Source: VRUE01 sp035556755 (lineage in GTDB: Bacteria > Actinomycetota > Thermoleophilia > Solirubrobacterales > 70-9). Taken from it: a stretch of 7,569 nt of DNA. The stretch lies in NCBI GenBank assembly GCA_035556755.1, contig DATMEP010000054.1, positions 1-7,569 on the forward strand, written 5' to 3'. A model generated the notes under the pieces. The model saw nothing but the letters and a program-made list of their open reading frames with translations, did not search any database and was not told the origin of the DNA. Of the stretch, positions 1 through 5,539 are shown piece after piece. The position numbers and the translations under genes are program-made. Positions within the stretch are counted from its first letter, which is position 1; each line of letters begins with the position of its first letter.

Positions 1-672
1 CCCACCCTGGAGCGGGACCTCGTCTTCTTCCTGATCTTCTTCGCGGTCTCGCTGGCGCTTGCCTGGGGGGCGCCGGACGCGCTGCGGATCCCGGTCGGGA
101 TCATTGTCATCCTCGCCTACGTCGTCTACATCCGCCGCACCCTGCTCGGCGGCGGCGAGGTGCAGGATCACGGCAGCCTCAACCCGCTGATCTTCGAGCG
201 CCGCGAGGAGAAACGTATGGATCCCTCGCTGCTGCTTTGCGTGACCCAGCTCTTGGTCGGCCTGGGGGCGATGGTCGGCGGGGCACACCTCTTTGTCGAG
301 GAGCTGCTGCACATCGCCGACAGCCTCGGCGTCGAGGCTGTCGTCCTCGCCCTGATCCTCGCCCCGCTTGCCACCGAGTTACCGGAGAAGGTCAACAGCT
401 TCTTCTGGGTGCGCGAAGGCAAGGATTCGCTGGCCCTCGGCAACATCACCGGGGCGATGGTCTTCCAGTCCACGATCCCGGTCGGGATCGGCCTCATCTT
501 CACCAGCTGGGAGCTGAGCTTCAACGCCGCGCTCTCCGTCGTGCTCGGGCTGGTCGGGGGCTTCCTGGCCTACGAGGCCCTGCACCGCCGCGACCGCTTC
601 GCGCTACCCGTCGTGCTCGCCTGGTTTGCGCTCTACATCTCGTACATCCTGGTTGTCGTCGTCACCGCCTGA
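1..672 (+). CDS. CaCA-family (sodium/calcium exchanger-like) membrane antiporter, C-terminal part
   Basis: The reading frame is open from the first base to TGA at 670-672, so the gene starts upstream; 223 residues are visible. The GTG at 160 and ATG at 217 are internal codons, because the frame before them is hydrophobic and continuous. Visible residues 6-23 and 30-44 form two helices, then comes a charged loop (about 48-74), then a second bundle from residue 76 to the end. That bundle carries a recognisable second alpha-repeat: GGAHLFVEELLHIADSLGV (residues 93-111), LAPLATELPEKV (121-132) and LALGNITGAMVFQSTIPV (144-161). The acidic residue of the TELPE segment and the GN..G segment are the ion-binding parts of CaCA exchangers, which swap cytoplasmic Ca2+ or another cation for Na+ or H+ across the membrane. 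The usual GSNxxN is replaced by GAMVFQ, so the transported ion is uncertain. Family call is fairly sure, substrate is not. Confidence 0.85.
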   Translation, partial: PTLERDLVFFLIFFAVSLALAWGAPDALRIPVGIIVILAYVVYIRRTLLGGGEVQDHGSLNPLIFERREEKRMDPSLLLCVTQLLVGLGAMVGGAHLFVEELLHIADSLGVEAVVLALILAPLATELPEKVNSFFWVREGKDSLALGNITGAMVFQSTIPVGIGLIFTSWELSFNAALSVVLGLVGGFLAYEALHRRDRFALPVVLAWFALYISYILVVVVTA

Positions 673-718
673 CGAGGCTCACGTTCGGCACCTCATAGGT
701 GCTCAAGGTGAGCCTCGT
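672..718. terminator. Long hairpin between convergent genes, probable bidirectional terminator
   Basis: ACGAGGCTCAC at 672-682 is the perfect reverse complement of GTGAGCCTCGT at 708-718. Inside it, 687-693 (GGCACCT) pairs with 697-703 (AGGTGCT) with one G-U wobble around a 3-nt loop, and two more A-T pairs (684-685/705-706) link the two stems. The hairpin begins on the last base of the antiporter stop codon and ends 15 bases before the peroxiredoxin stop. There is no T-run on either side, so it may act as a U-tract-less terminator or as a 3'-end stabiliser for both transcripts. Confidence 0.7.
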
Positions 719-733
719 GCCGATGGGGCCGCG

Positions 734-1204
734 TCAGGCCGCAGTTAGCTCGGCGAGCGCGGCTAGGACCACGTCGTCGTGCGTCTTCGGCGAGATCTTG
801 GGGAAGACCTTGGCGATCTTGCCCTCGGCGTCGATCAGGAAGGTCGCCCGCTGCACGCCCATGTACTTCTTGCCGTACATCGACTTCTCGACCCAGGTCC
901 CGTAGATCTCGGCGACGGCATGGTCTGCATCGGCCAGCAGGGTGAAGTCGAGATCGAATTTGTCGACGAACTTCTTCACCTTCTCGACCGGATCCGGTGA
1001 GACGCCGATCACACGTGCGCCGGCCTTCTCGTACTCGCCGCCGCGGTCGCGCGCCCCGCAGGCCTGGGTCGTGCAGCCGGGGGTGTCGGCGCGGGGGTAG
1101 AAGTAGAGGACGACGGTCTGGCCGCGCAGCATCGAGAGCGTCAGCTCCTCGCCGTCCTGATCGGGCAGGGTGAAGTCGGGGGCGGCCCGGCCGGCTTCCA
1201 GCAT
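734..1204 (-). CDS. bcp: Thioredoxin-dependent thiol peroxidase, BCP/PrxQ-type peroxiredoxin
   Basis: This cytoplasmic enzyme reduces hydrogen peroxide and organic hydroperoxides, and is recycled by thioredoxin. At 156 residues it is the normal full length for the family. The peroxidatic site is PRADTPGCTTQAC, with the peroxidatic cysteine at C44 and the resolving cysteine at C49; the 5-residue spacing marks the alpha2-helix type of atypical 2-Cys BCP enzyme. T41 and P42 of the PxxxTxxC motif are present. The conserved arginine is R119, in the segment YGKKYMGVQRATFLID (110-125), a hallmark of BCP. ATG is chosen because it overlaps the stop of the upstream gene as TGATG (1202-1206) and gives the standard N-terminus (APDFTLPDQDG). 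No Shine-Dalgarno sequence precedes it, so expression probably relies on translational coupling. It is the last gene of a three-gene leftward operon. The call is very secure. Confidence 0.97.
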   Translation of the reverse strand: MLEAGRAAPDFTLPDQDGEELTLSMLRGQTVVLYFYPRADTPGCTTQACGARDRGGEYEKAGARVIGVSPDPVEKVKKFVDKFDLDFTLLADADHAVAEIYGTWVEKSMYGKKYMGVQRATFLIDAEGKIAKVFPKISPKTHDDVVLAALAELTAA

Positions 1205-1569
1205 CAGGCCGGGAGGTCTTCTTGCCCGGCGCCGTTGTCCTCGCGGCCCGGGTCCTGACCGGTCTCGCCCTCGTCGAGCTCGTCGTCGCCCTGTTCGAGC
1301 GCGGTCTCGGAGACCGACCCGGTCGAACCGGGGTGGTAGTGGGTCTGGAAGCGCTCCAGGGCCTCGTCGCGGCGGCTCTCGTCGACCGGGACTTCGTCGG
1401 AGATCCTCACCCAGTCGGACCCCTCGTAGTCCTCCATGTTGAAGACCTCTTGATCGAGCGAGGTCGAGTCGTCGACGACGACGAGCACCTCGGTCTGCGG
1501 GTTGAAGTAGGTGCCCGGATGGACCAGCAGGTCCTCGACGTCGTAGAGGTTGTCCGGCCCGCCCGCCAT
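1204..1569 (-). CDS. Small acidic protein of unknown function, middle gene of the peroxiredoxin operon
   Basis: I do not recognise this 121-residue protein. Residues 1-75 look folded: a segment with alternating hydrophobic residues (YDVEDLLVHPGTYFNPQTEV, 9-28) leads into a likely beta-strand VLVVVDDS (28-35), then mixed helix and strand to about residue 75. Residues 85-121 are rich in Glu, Asp, Gly and Gln and are probably disordered. There is no signal peptide, membrane segment or cysteine. It is held between two TGATG overlaps, with the upstream membrane-anchored gene (1567-1571) and with bcp (1202-1206), which argues strongly that it is translated. A weak purine stretch (GGGGAA) precedes its ATG. 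Function is unknown; its position suggests a role tied to the peroxiredoxin or simple co-expression. An equally long open frame on the other strand (1222-1596) is a GC-rich shadow without supporting context. Confidence 0.85.
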   Translation of the reverse strand: MAGGPDNLYDVEDLLVHPGTYFNPQTEVLVVVDDSTSLDQEVFNMEDYEGSDWVRISDEVPVDESRRDEALERFQTHYHPGSTGSVSETALEQGDDELDEGETGQDPGREDNGAGQEDLPA

Positions 1570-2039
1570 CAGTTCCCCAATCCTATGAAATCGTGAAGCT
1601 GGCGCTCGATCTCCTCCTCGACGTCAAGCGGTTCCTCGCCGCGGCGCATCCGTCGTTCGTTGCGAGCGACGACCAGTTCCCTCACCTCGCCCCGCAGCCG
1701 CTCGTCGAGGCCGGGCGCGGGCCCGGCCGCCTCGATCAGCCGGGTCACCTCAGCCTCTACGTCAAGCGGGGCCTCCCCGCGCCGCTCGCGCCGGTAGGAC
1801 TTGGCCTCGAGCATCTGGCGCGCCTCGGCCGCCTGCAGTGCCGGATCCACCGGAGGCGCCGGTTGGCCCACCCGCGGCGGCGGCAGCGTCTGTTCGATCG
1901 AGAAGGCGCCTTTGCCGATGCTCTGCCAGGCCGGCCCGGAGCGGGCGAAGGCGGTCGCGGCGATCGGCAGCGCGAAAAGGGTGATCGCCGCCAGGACGTA
2001 GCCGCTCTGGATTCCAAGTGCGACTGCCAGCAGATCCAT
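1569..2039 (-). CDS. Membrane-anchored protein with duplicated RRxRRGExPLDVExE motif, function unknown
   Basis: This is the first gene of the leftward operon, 156 residues. Residues 13-33 form one hydrophobic helix followed by Arg and a polar region, consistent with a single N-terminal membrane anchor and a cytoplasmic remainder. A Pro-rich linker (about 52-67) leads to two copies of a charged helical motif: residues 73-104 (YRRERRGEAPLDVEAEVTRL at 82-101) and 119-150 (ERRMRRGEEPLDVEEEIERQ at 128-147), exactly 46 residues apart. I associate this motif with many short proteins in Solirubrobacterales-type genomes, but know no function for it. The ATG at 2039 has no Shine-Dalgarno sequence; a TACCCT element 6 nt upstream fits a leaderless transcript. 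Its TGA overlaps the next ATG as TGATG. The gene call is firm, the role is not. Confidence 0.87.
   Translation of the reverse strand: MDLLAVALGIQSGYVLAAITLFALPIAATAFARSGPAWQSIGKGAFSIEQTLPPPRVGQPAPPVDPALQAAEARQMLEAKSYRRERRGEAPLDVEAEVTRLIEAAGPAPGLDERLRGEVRELVVARNERRMRRGEEPLDVEEEIERQLHDFIGLGN
1590..1823 (-). repeat. Two in-frame copies of a motif-encoding segment (1590-1685 and 1728-1823)
   Basis: Two segments of the membrane-anchored protein gene encode the same charged motif at an offset of 138 bases (46 codons). At DNA level the clearest shared word is ACGTCAAGCGG (plus strand), at 1621 and at 1759, followed by similar GC-rich sequence. It looks like an old internal duplication kept at protein level. 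Confidence 0.75.
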
Positions 2040-2045
2040 GGGTCT

Positions 2046-2051
2046 AGGGTA
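2046..2051 (-). promoter_or_regulatory. Candidate -10 element (TACCCT) for the leftward peroxiredoxin operon
   Basis: On the minus strand TACCCT lies 6 nt before the ATG at 2039 (spacer AGACCC). This fits the TANNNT rule and the distance seen in leaderless genes of high-GC bacteria, where transcription starts at or next to the start codon. No good -35 hexamer is found 17-18 nt further upstream, so the assignment is tentative. Confidence 0.45.
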
Positions 2052-2093
2052 CGACTCCCACGCCCGGACGGCTATTCGGTACCCTTGATTTGG

Positions 2094-2109
2094 TTGACTG
2101 ACCAGTCAA
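2094..2109. promoter_or_regulatory. Palindromic operator-like site, probable TetR-family binding site
   Basis: TTGACTG-AC-CAGTCAA is a perfect 7-2-7 dyad in an AT-richer patch between the divergent units. TetR-family repressors commonly bind such short dyads next to acyl-CoA dehydrogenase genes. The site lies 37 bases before the acyl-CoA dehydrogenase start and immediately downstream of a possible rightward -10 (TACCCT, 2080-2085), a position suited to repression. The cognate regulator is not in the window. Whether it also affects the leftward operon cannot be told. Confidence 0.6.
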
Positions 2110-2129
2110 TCGGCCCTCCCACCTAGAGC

Positions 2130-2136
2130 AAAGGAG
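2130..2136 (+). promoter_or_regulatory. Ribosome binding site deciding the GTG start at 2146
   Basis: AAAGGAG ends 9 nt before the GTG at 2146. It is the only strong Shine-Dalgarno sequence in the window and fixes the non-ATG start of the acyl-CoA dehydrogenase. Confidence 0.85.
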
Positions 2137-2145
2137 CTTCGAGCA

Positions 2146-3375
2146 GTGGTTGACTTCACCCTGACCGACGAGCAGAAGGACCTGCGAGAGCTGGCGCACA
2201 ACTTCGCGGAGAAAGAGATCCGCAAGGTCGCCTGGGAGTACGACAAGGACGGCACCTGGCCCCAGGACGTCATCGACAAGGCCTGGGAGGTCGGGTTGAT
2301 GAACACCCACATCCCCGAGGCCTACGGCGGCCCGGGGCTCGATTACCTCTCCGGCTGCCTGATCGAGGAGGAGATGGGCTGGGGCTGCTCGGGCATCGGC
2401 ACCTCGCTGATGGCCAACGGCCTCGCCTCCGCCCCGGTCACCCTCGGCGGCTCCGATGAGACCAAGAAGAAGTACCTGGGGATGCTCAGTGAGGGGCCGA
2501 AGCTGGCCTCCTTCTGCCTGACCGAGCCCGACGCCGGCTCCGACGTCTCGGGGATGAAGACCCGCGCCGTCAAGCAGGGCGACAAGTACATCCTCAACGG
2601 CTCCAAGTGCTTCATCACCAACGGCACCTACGCCGACTGGTTCACGGTCTACGCCAAGACCGACCCCGAGGCCGGCCACCGCGGCATCACCGCCTTCGTC
2701 GTCGACGCCGACTCCCCCGGGGTCACGGTCGACAAGAAGGAGGACAAGATGGGCCAGCGGGCGTCCAACACCGCGACCATCTCCTTCAACGACGTCGAGG
2801 TGCCCGCCGAGAACATGATCGGCGACGAGAACAAGGGCTTCAAACTGGCGATGATGACCCTCGACCGCACCCGTCCGGGCGTCTCGGCGATGGCGGTCGG
2901 GATCGGCCGCGCCGCGTTCGAGTACGCGGTCGAGTACTCGAAGGAAAGGGTCCAGTTCGGCGTGCCGATCGCGATGCACCAGGCGATCCAGTTCATGATC
3001 GCCGACATGGCGACCAAGGTCGACGCCGGCCGCCTGCTGGTCTGGAACTCGGCCGTCCTGCTCGACCAGGGCAAGCGCAACACCCTCGTCTCCTCCGAGG
3101 CGAAGCGCTTCGCCGCCGATTCGGCGATGGAGATCACCGTCGACGCGGTCCAGGTCTACGGCGGCTACGGCTTCATCAAGGAGTACCCGGTGGAGAAACT
3201 GATGCGCGACGCGAAGATCATGCAGCTCTACGAGGGCACCAGCCAGATCCAGCGCCTGGTGATCGCCAAAGAAGTGCTGCTGCCGCGCAACATCGACGAG
3301 CCGACCCCCGACGCCGAAGCGCAGGCCAAGGCCTCCGAGAGCAGCCAGTCCGAGCAGGCAGCCGCTACCGTCTGA
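2146..3375 (+). CDS. Acyl-CoA dehydrogenase, medium/short-chain type
   Basis: This FAD-dependent cytoplasmic enzyme introduces the alpha,beta double bond in acyl-CoA thioesters and passes electrons to an electron-transfer flavoprotein. It has 409 residues, slightly longer than usual because of a polar tail (about 383-409) rich in Ala, Glu, Ser and Gln. Order: helical N-terminal domain (5-120); beta domain starting with the FAD/substrate motif CLTEPDAGSD (124-133) and including the FITNG segment (156-160); C-terminal helical domain with RVQFG (268-272) and QVYGGYGF (336-343). The catalytic base is E363 in LYEGTSQIQR, the position used by medium- and short-chain enzymes rather than isovaleryl- or long-chain ones. 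GTG start is supported by AAAGGAG 9 nt upstream. The palindrome at 2094-2109 suggests TetR-type repression. DUF2252 follows after 2 nt. Exact chain length or branched-chain preference cannot be read from the sequence. Confidence 0.96.
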   Translation: MVDFTLTDEQKDLRELAHNFAEKEIRKVAWEYDKDGTWPQDVIDKAWEVGLMNTHIPEAYGGPGLDYLSGCLIEEEMGWGCSGIGTSLMANGLASAPVTLGGSDETKKKYLGMLSEGPKLASFCLTEPDAGSDVSGMKTRAVKQGDKYILNGSKCFITNGTYADWFTVYAKTDPEAGHRGITAFVVDADSPGVTVDKKEDKMGQRASNTATISFNDVEVPAENMIGDENKGFKLAMMTLDRTRPGVSAMAVGIGRAAFEYAVEYSKERVQFGVPIAMHQAIQFMIADMATKVDAGRLLVWNSAVLLDQGKRNTLVSSEAKRFAADSAMEITVDAVQVYGGYGFIKEYPVEKLMRDAKIMQLYEGTSQIQRLVIAKEVLLPRNIDEPTPDAEAQAKASESSQSEQAAATV

Positions 3376-3377
3376 GC

Positions 3378-4754
3378 ATGGACGTCTCCGAGCGCGCCGC
3401 CGCCGGAAAGGCGGCGCGCTCGGAGGCTCCCCGCTCCGCCCACGCGGAGTGGGAGCCCTCACCCGACCGGGCCGATCCGGTCGCGATCCTCGAGGAGCAG
3501 GGCCGTTCGCGGGTCCCCGAGCTTGTCCCTATCCGCTACGGGCGGATGGCCGTCTCGCCTTTCACCTTCTACCGCGGCGCGGCGGCGGTGATGGCCGCCG
3601 ACCTGGCTCGCACTCCGAGCTCCGGGTTGCGGGTGCAGGCGTGTGGCGACGCCCACCTCTCCAACTTCGGCGTCTTCGCCGCGCCTGACCGCAGGCTGGT
3701 CTTCGACCTCAACGACTTCGACGAGACGCTGCCCGGACCGTGGGAGTGGGACGTGAAGCGGCTGGCGGCGAGCTTCGAGATCGCCGCGCGTGAGAACGGG
3801 TTCAAGGGCGGGCAGCGCCGCGCGGTAGTCCGCACCGTGGCGCGGGCCTACCGCGACGCCATGCGCGGGTTCGCCGACCTGCGCAGCCTGGAGGTCTGGT
3901 ACGCGCGCCTCGATGCCGAGGCGGTCATGCAGCTGCTCCGCGCCAAAGGGCACAAGCTCACGAAACGGGCGACCAAGGGGGTCGCCAAGGCGCGCGCGAA
4001 GGACAGCCTGCGCGCGCTGGATCGCCTCACCCACGAGGTCGGGGGCGAGCTGCGGATCGTCAGCAGGCCGCCGCTCGTCGTTCCGGTCGAGGAGCTCCTG
4101 TCGGGCGAGAAGGGGTTCGACGTCGAAGAGACGATCCGCGGGGTGATCGAGCGCTACGGCGAATCCCTGAAGGGCGATCGCCGCCACCTGCTCGAGACCT
4201 ACCGGTTCCGGCACCTCGCGCACAAGGTCGTGGGTGTGGGCAGCGTCGGCACCCGAGCCTGGATCGTGCTGTTGACCGGGCGCGACGACGGCGACCCGCT
4301 CTTCCTGCAGGCGAAGGAGGCGCAGGCTTCGGTGCTTGAGCCCTACGCCGGCAAGAGCGCCTTCGAGAACCACGGGCGGCGGGTCGTCGAGGGCCAGTGG
4401 CTGATGCAGGCGGCCAGCGACAGCTTCCTCGGCTGGTGCCCGACCACCGGAATCGACGGGCGCCAGCGCGACTTCTACGTCCGCCAGCTCTGGGACGGCA
4501 AGGGCTCGATCGAGGTCGACGCGATGACTCCGGAAACGATGGAGATCTACGCCCGCATGTGTGGCTGGACCCTGGCCCGGGCCCACGCCCGCTCGGGCGA
4601 CGCGGTCGCGATCGGGGCCTACCTCGGCTCGGGCGACGTTTGCGACGGGGCGATCGCCGAGTTCGCCCGCCTCTACGCCGACCAGAACGAACGCGACCAC
4701 GCGGCGCTGGCGGCGGCGATCGAGTCAGGGCGGATCGAGGCAGAGGACGCCTAG
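3378..4754 (+). CDS. DUF2252 family protein, kinase-like motifs in permuted order
   Basis: A 458-residue member of the uncharacterised DUF2252 family (COG4320), full length. The family signature is clear: PELVPIRYGRM (47-57), SPFTFYRGAA (60-69), ACGDAHLSNFG (88-98), FDLNDFDET (109-117), HKVVGVGSVGTR (282-293), LFLQAKEA (308-315) and RDFYVRQLWDGKGS (364-377). CGDAHLSNFG and NDFDE resemble the catalytic and metal-binding loops of aminoglycoside-phosphotransferase-like kinases, and GVGSVG plus K313 resemble a glycine loop and ATP lysine, so a phosphotransferase role is an inference; no substrate is known to me. The frame extends upstream through acd, but ATG 3378 is the only start codon between the acd stop and the conserved core, 2 nt after TGA. 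No Shine-Dalgarno sequence is present, so coupling to acd is likely. A 16-bp inverted repeat lies 5 nt after the start codon. Confidence 0.93.
   Translation: MDVSERAAAGKAARSEAPRSAHAEWEPSPDRADPVAILEEQGRSRVPELVPIRYGRMAVSPFTFYRGAAAVMAADLARTPSSGLRVQACGDAHLSNFGVFAAPDRRLVFDLNDFDETLPGPWEWDVKRLAASFEIAARENGFKGGQRRAVVRTVARAYRDAMRGFADLRSLEVWYARLDAEAVMQLLRAKGHKLTKRATKGVAKARAKDSLRALDRLTHEVGGELRIVSRPPLVVPVEELLSGEKGFDVEETIRGVIERYGESLKGDRRHLLETYRFRHLAHKVVGVGSVGTRAWIVLLTGRDDGDPLFLQAKEAQASVLEPYAGKSAFENHGRRVVEGQWLMQAASDSFLGWCPTTGIDGRQRDFYVRQLWDGKGSIEVDAMTPETMEIYARMCGWTLARAHARSGDAVAIGAYLGSGDVCDGAIAEFARLYADQNERDHAALAAAIESGRIEAEDA
3386..3425 (+). repeat. Perfect 16-bp inverted repeat just inside the DUF2252 coding region
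   Basis: CTCCGAGCGCGCCGCC (3386-3401) is the exact reverse complement of 3410-3425, with an 8-nt loop (GCCGGAAA). A G-U and a G-C pair may extend the stem outward. It lies 11 nt after the acyl-CoA dehydrogenase stop and encodes residues within SERAAAGKAARSE. No U-tract follows. It looks like a terminator or attenuator hairpin positioned in the early coding region, and should be very stable. Confidence 0.85.
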
Positions 4755-4755
4755 C

Positions 4756-4785
4756 TTGACCCCGTCCGAACGGCCCAAATAGGAT
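4756..4785 (+). promoter_or_regulatory. Sigma70-type promoter, probably leaderless
   Basis: TTGACC at 4756-4761 (-35) and TAGGAT at 4780-4785 (-10) are separated by 18 nt. The last base of the -10 lies 7 nt before ATG 4793, which places the expected transcription start at or within a base or two of the start codon. The AGGA inside the -10 could alternatively be read as a Shine-Dalgarno sequence (8-nt spacing), if transcription begins further upstream. Confidence 0.65.
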
Positions 4786-4792
4786 CGTTCGC

Positions 4793-5539
4793 ATGGAGGC
4801 CTCCCGCGCGCCCGCGAACCGAGTCAGCGTCGGCGACGTCGTCGGTGAGACCTTCCGGATCTACCGCGAGAACGCCGGGGCCCTGCTGGGAAGCGCCGTC
4901 GCGGTGTTTGTCATCGTCGGCCTGCTCTCCGCGATTCTGCAGAACGTGGGCGGTGTCGTCCTCGTGCTCCTCGCCGGCCTCATCCGCCTCGCCGGCCACG
5001 CGCTCTACACCGGTTTCGTGGTGAAGCTGGTGCAGGACGTCCGCGACGGCAAACGCGACGAGACCGTCGGCGACCTCTTCGAGGCCGCCCGGCCGGCGAT
5101 CTTCCCCCTGATCGGCTTCGGGATCCTGTTCGCGATCGGCGTCGGAGTCGGGTTCGTCTTCCTGATCGTCCCCGGCCTGATCCTGCTCACCTTCTGGGCG
5201 GTCGGCGCCCCCGCGATCGTCGCCGAGGGGGTCGGGCCGATCGACGCCTTCGGGCGCAGCTGGCGCCTCGTCCGCGGCGAAGCCTGGTCGGTCTTCACGA
5301 CCCTCCTGGTCGTGCTCCTGATCGTGATCGCGATCGGGGTCGTCCTCGGGGTCATAGCGACGCCGATCGGCGACGGCGAAGTCGCCACCTACATTGCCGC
5401 GATCGTCTCCAGCGTCATCACCGCGCCGATCTTCTCCCTCGCGATAACGGTCATGTACTTCAATCTCGGCGGCGGGGCCGCCGGGGCGAGTCCACCCGCT
5501 GCGGCTCCGGCCGGCGACGGGCCCAGCAGCGTCGACTAG
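4793..5539 (+). CDS. Six-helix integral membrane protein, function unknown
   Basis: A 248-residue membrane protein resembling the broad group annotated as 'glycerophosphoryl diester phosphodiesterase membrane domain' or DUF-type membrane proteins; I cannot assign a precise function. The N-terminus VSVGDVVGETFRIYRENAGA (11-30) is the amphipathic lead-in typical of the group. Likely membrane segments are about 31-48, 53-80, 102-125, 126-144, 168-190 and 197-222. A conserved cytoplasmic stretch, AEGVGPIDAFGRSWRLVRGE (144-163), joins helices 4 and 5. The tail (226-248) is Gly/Ala/Pro-rich and probably disordered. It contains no catalytic phosphodiesterase domain. It has its own promoter (4756-4785) 38 bases after DUF2252, so it may be a separate unit, although read-through from the acd-DUF2252 unit is possible. 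Its TAG overlaps the typA TAG in a shared CTAG (5536-5539). Confidence 0.88.
   Translation: MEASRAPANRVSVGDVVGETFRIYRENAGALLGSAVAVFVIVGLLSAILQNVGGVVLVLLAGLIRLAGHALYTGFVVKLVQDVRDGKRDETVGDLFEAARPAIFPLIGFGILFAIGVGVGFVFLIVPGLILLTFWAVGAPAIVAEGVGPIDAFGRSWRLVRGEAWSVFTTLLVVLLIVIAIGVVLGVIATPIGDGEVATYIAAIVSSVITAPIFSLAITVMYFNLGGGAAGASPPAAAPAGDGPSSVD

Noticed and set aside
1222..1596. Plus-strand frame of 124 codons opposite the small acidic protein gene
   Set aside because: The minus-strand gene has TGATG overlaps on both sides and a plausible folded core. The plus frame has neither a start signal nor context.
2085..2122. TTGATT or TTGACT as a -35 for the acyl-CoA dehydrogenase
   Set aside because: No TANNNT element lies 16-19 nt downstream of either. 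TTGACT is better explained as one arm of the palindrome.
2607..3377. Upstream extension of the DUF2252 frame through the acyl-CoA dehydrogenase gene (715 codons in total)
   Set aside because: The extra residues are Arg/Gly/His-rich shadow sequence. The family begins near the ATG at 3378.
2044..3462. 472-codon open frame on the minus strand opposite the acyl-CoA dehydrogenase
   Set aside because: Its product is low-complexity (Val/Gly/Asp/Leu/His) and mirrors the codons of a gene with clear family motifs. It is a GC-rich antisense shadow.
3459..4700. 413-codon minus-strand frame opposite DUF2252
   Set aside because: No recognisable domain and shadow-type composition. The plus-strand frame has the full DUF2252 signature.
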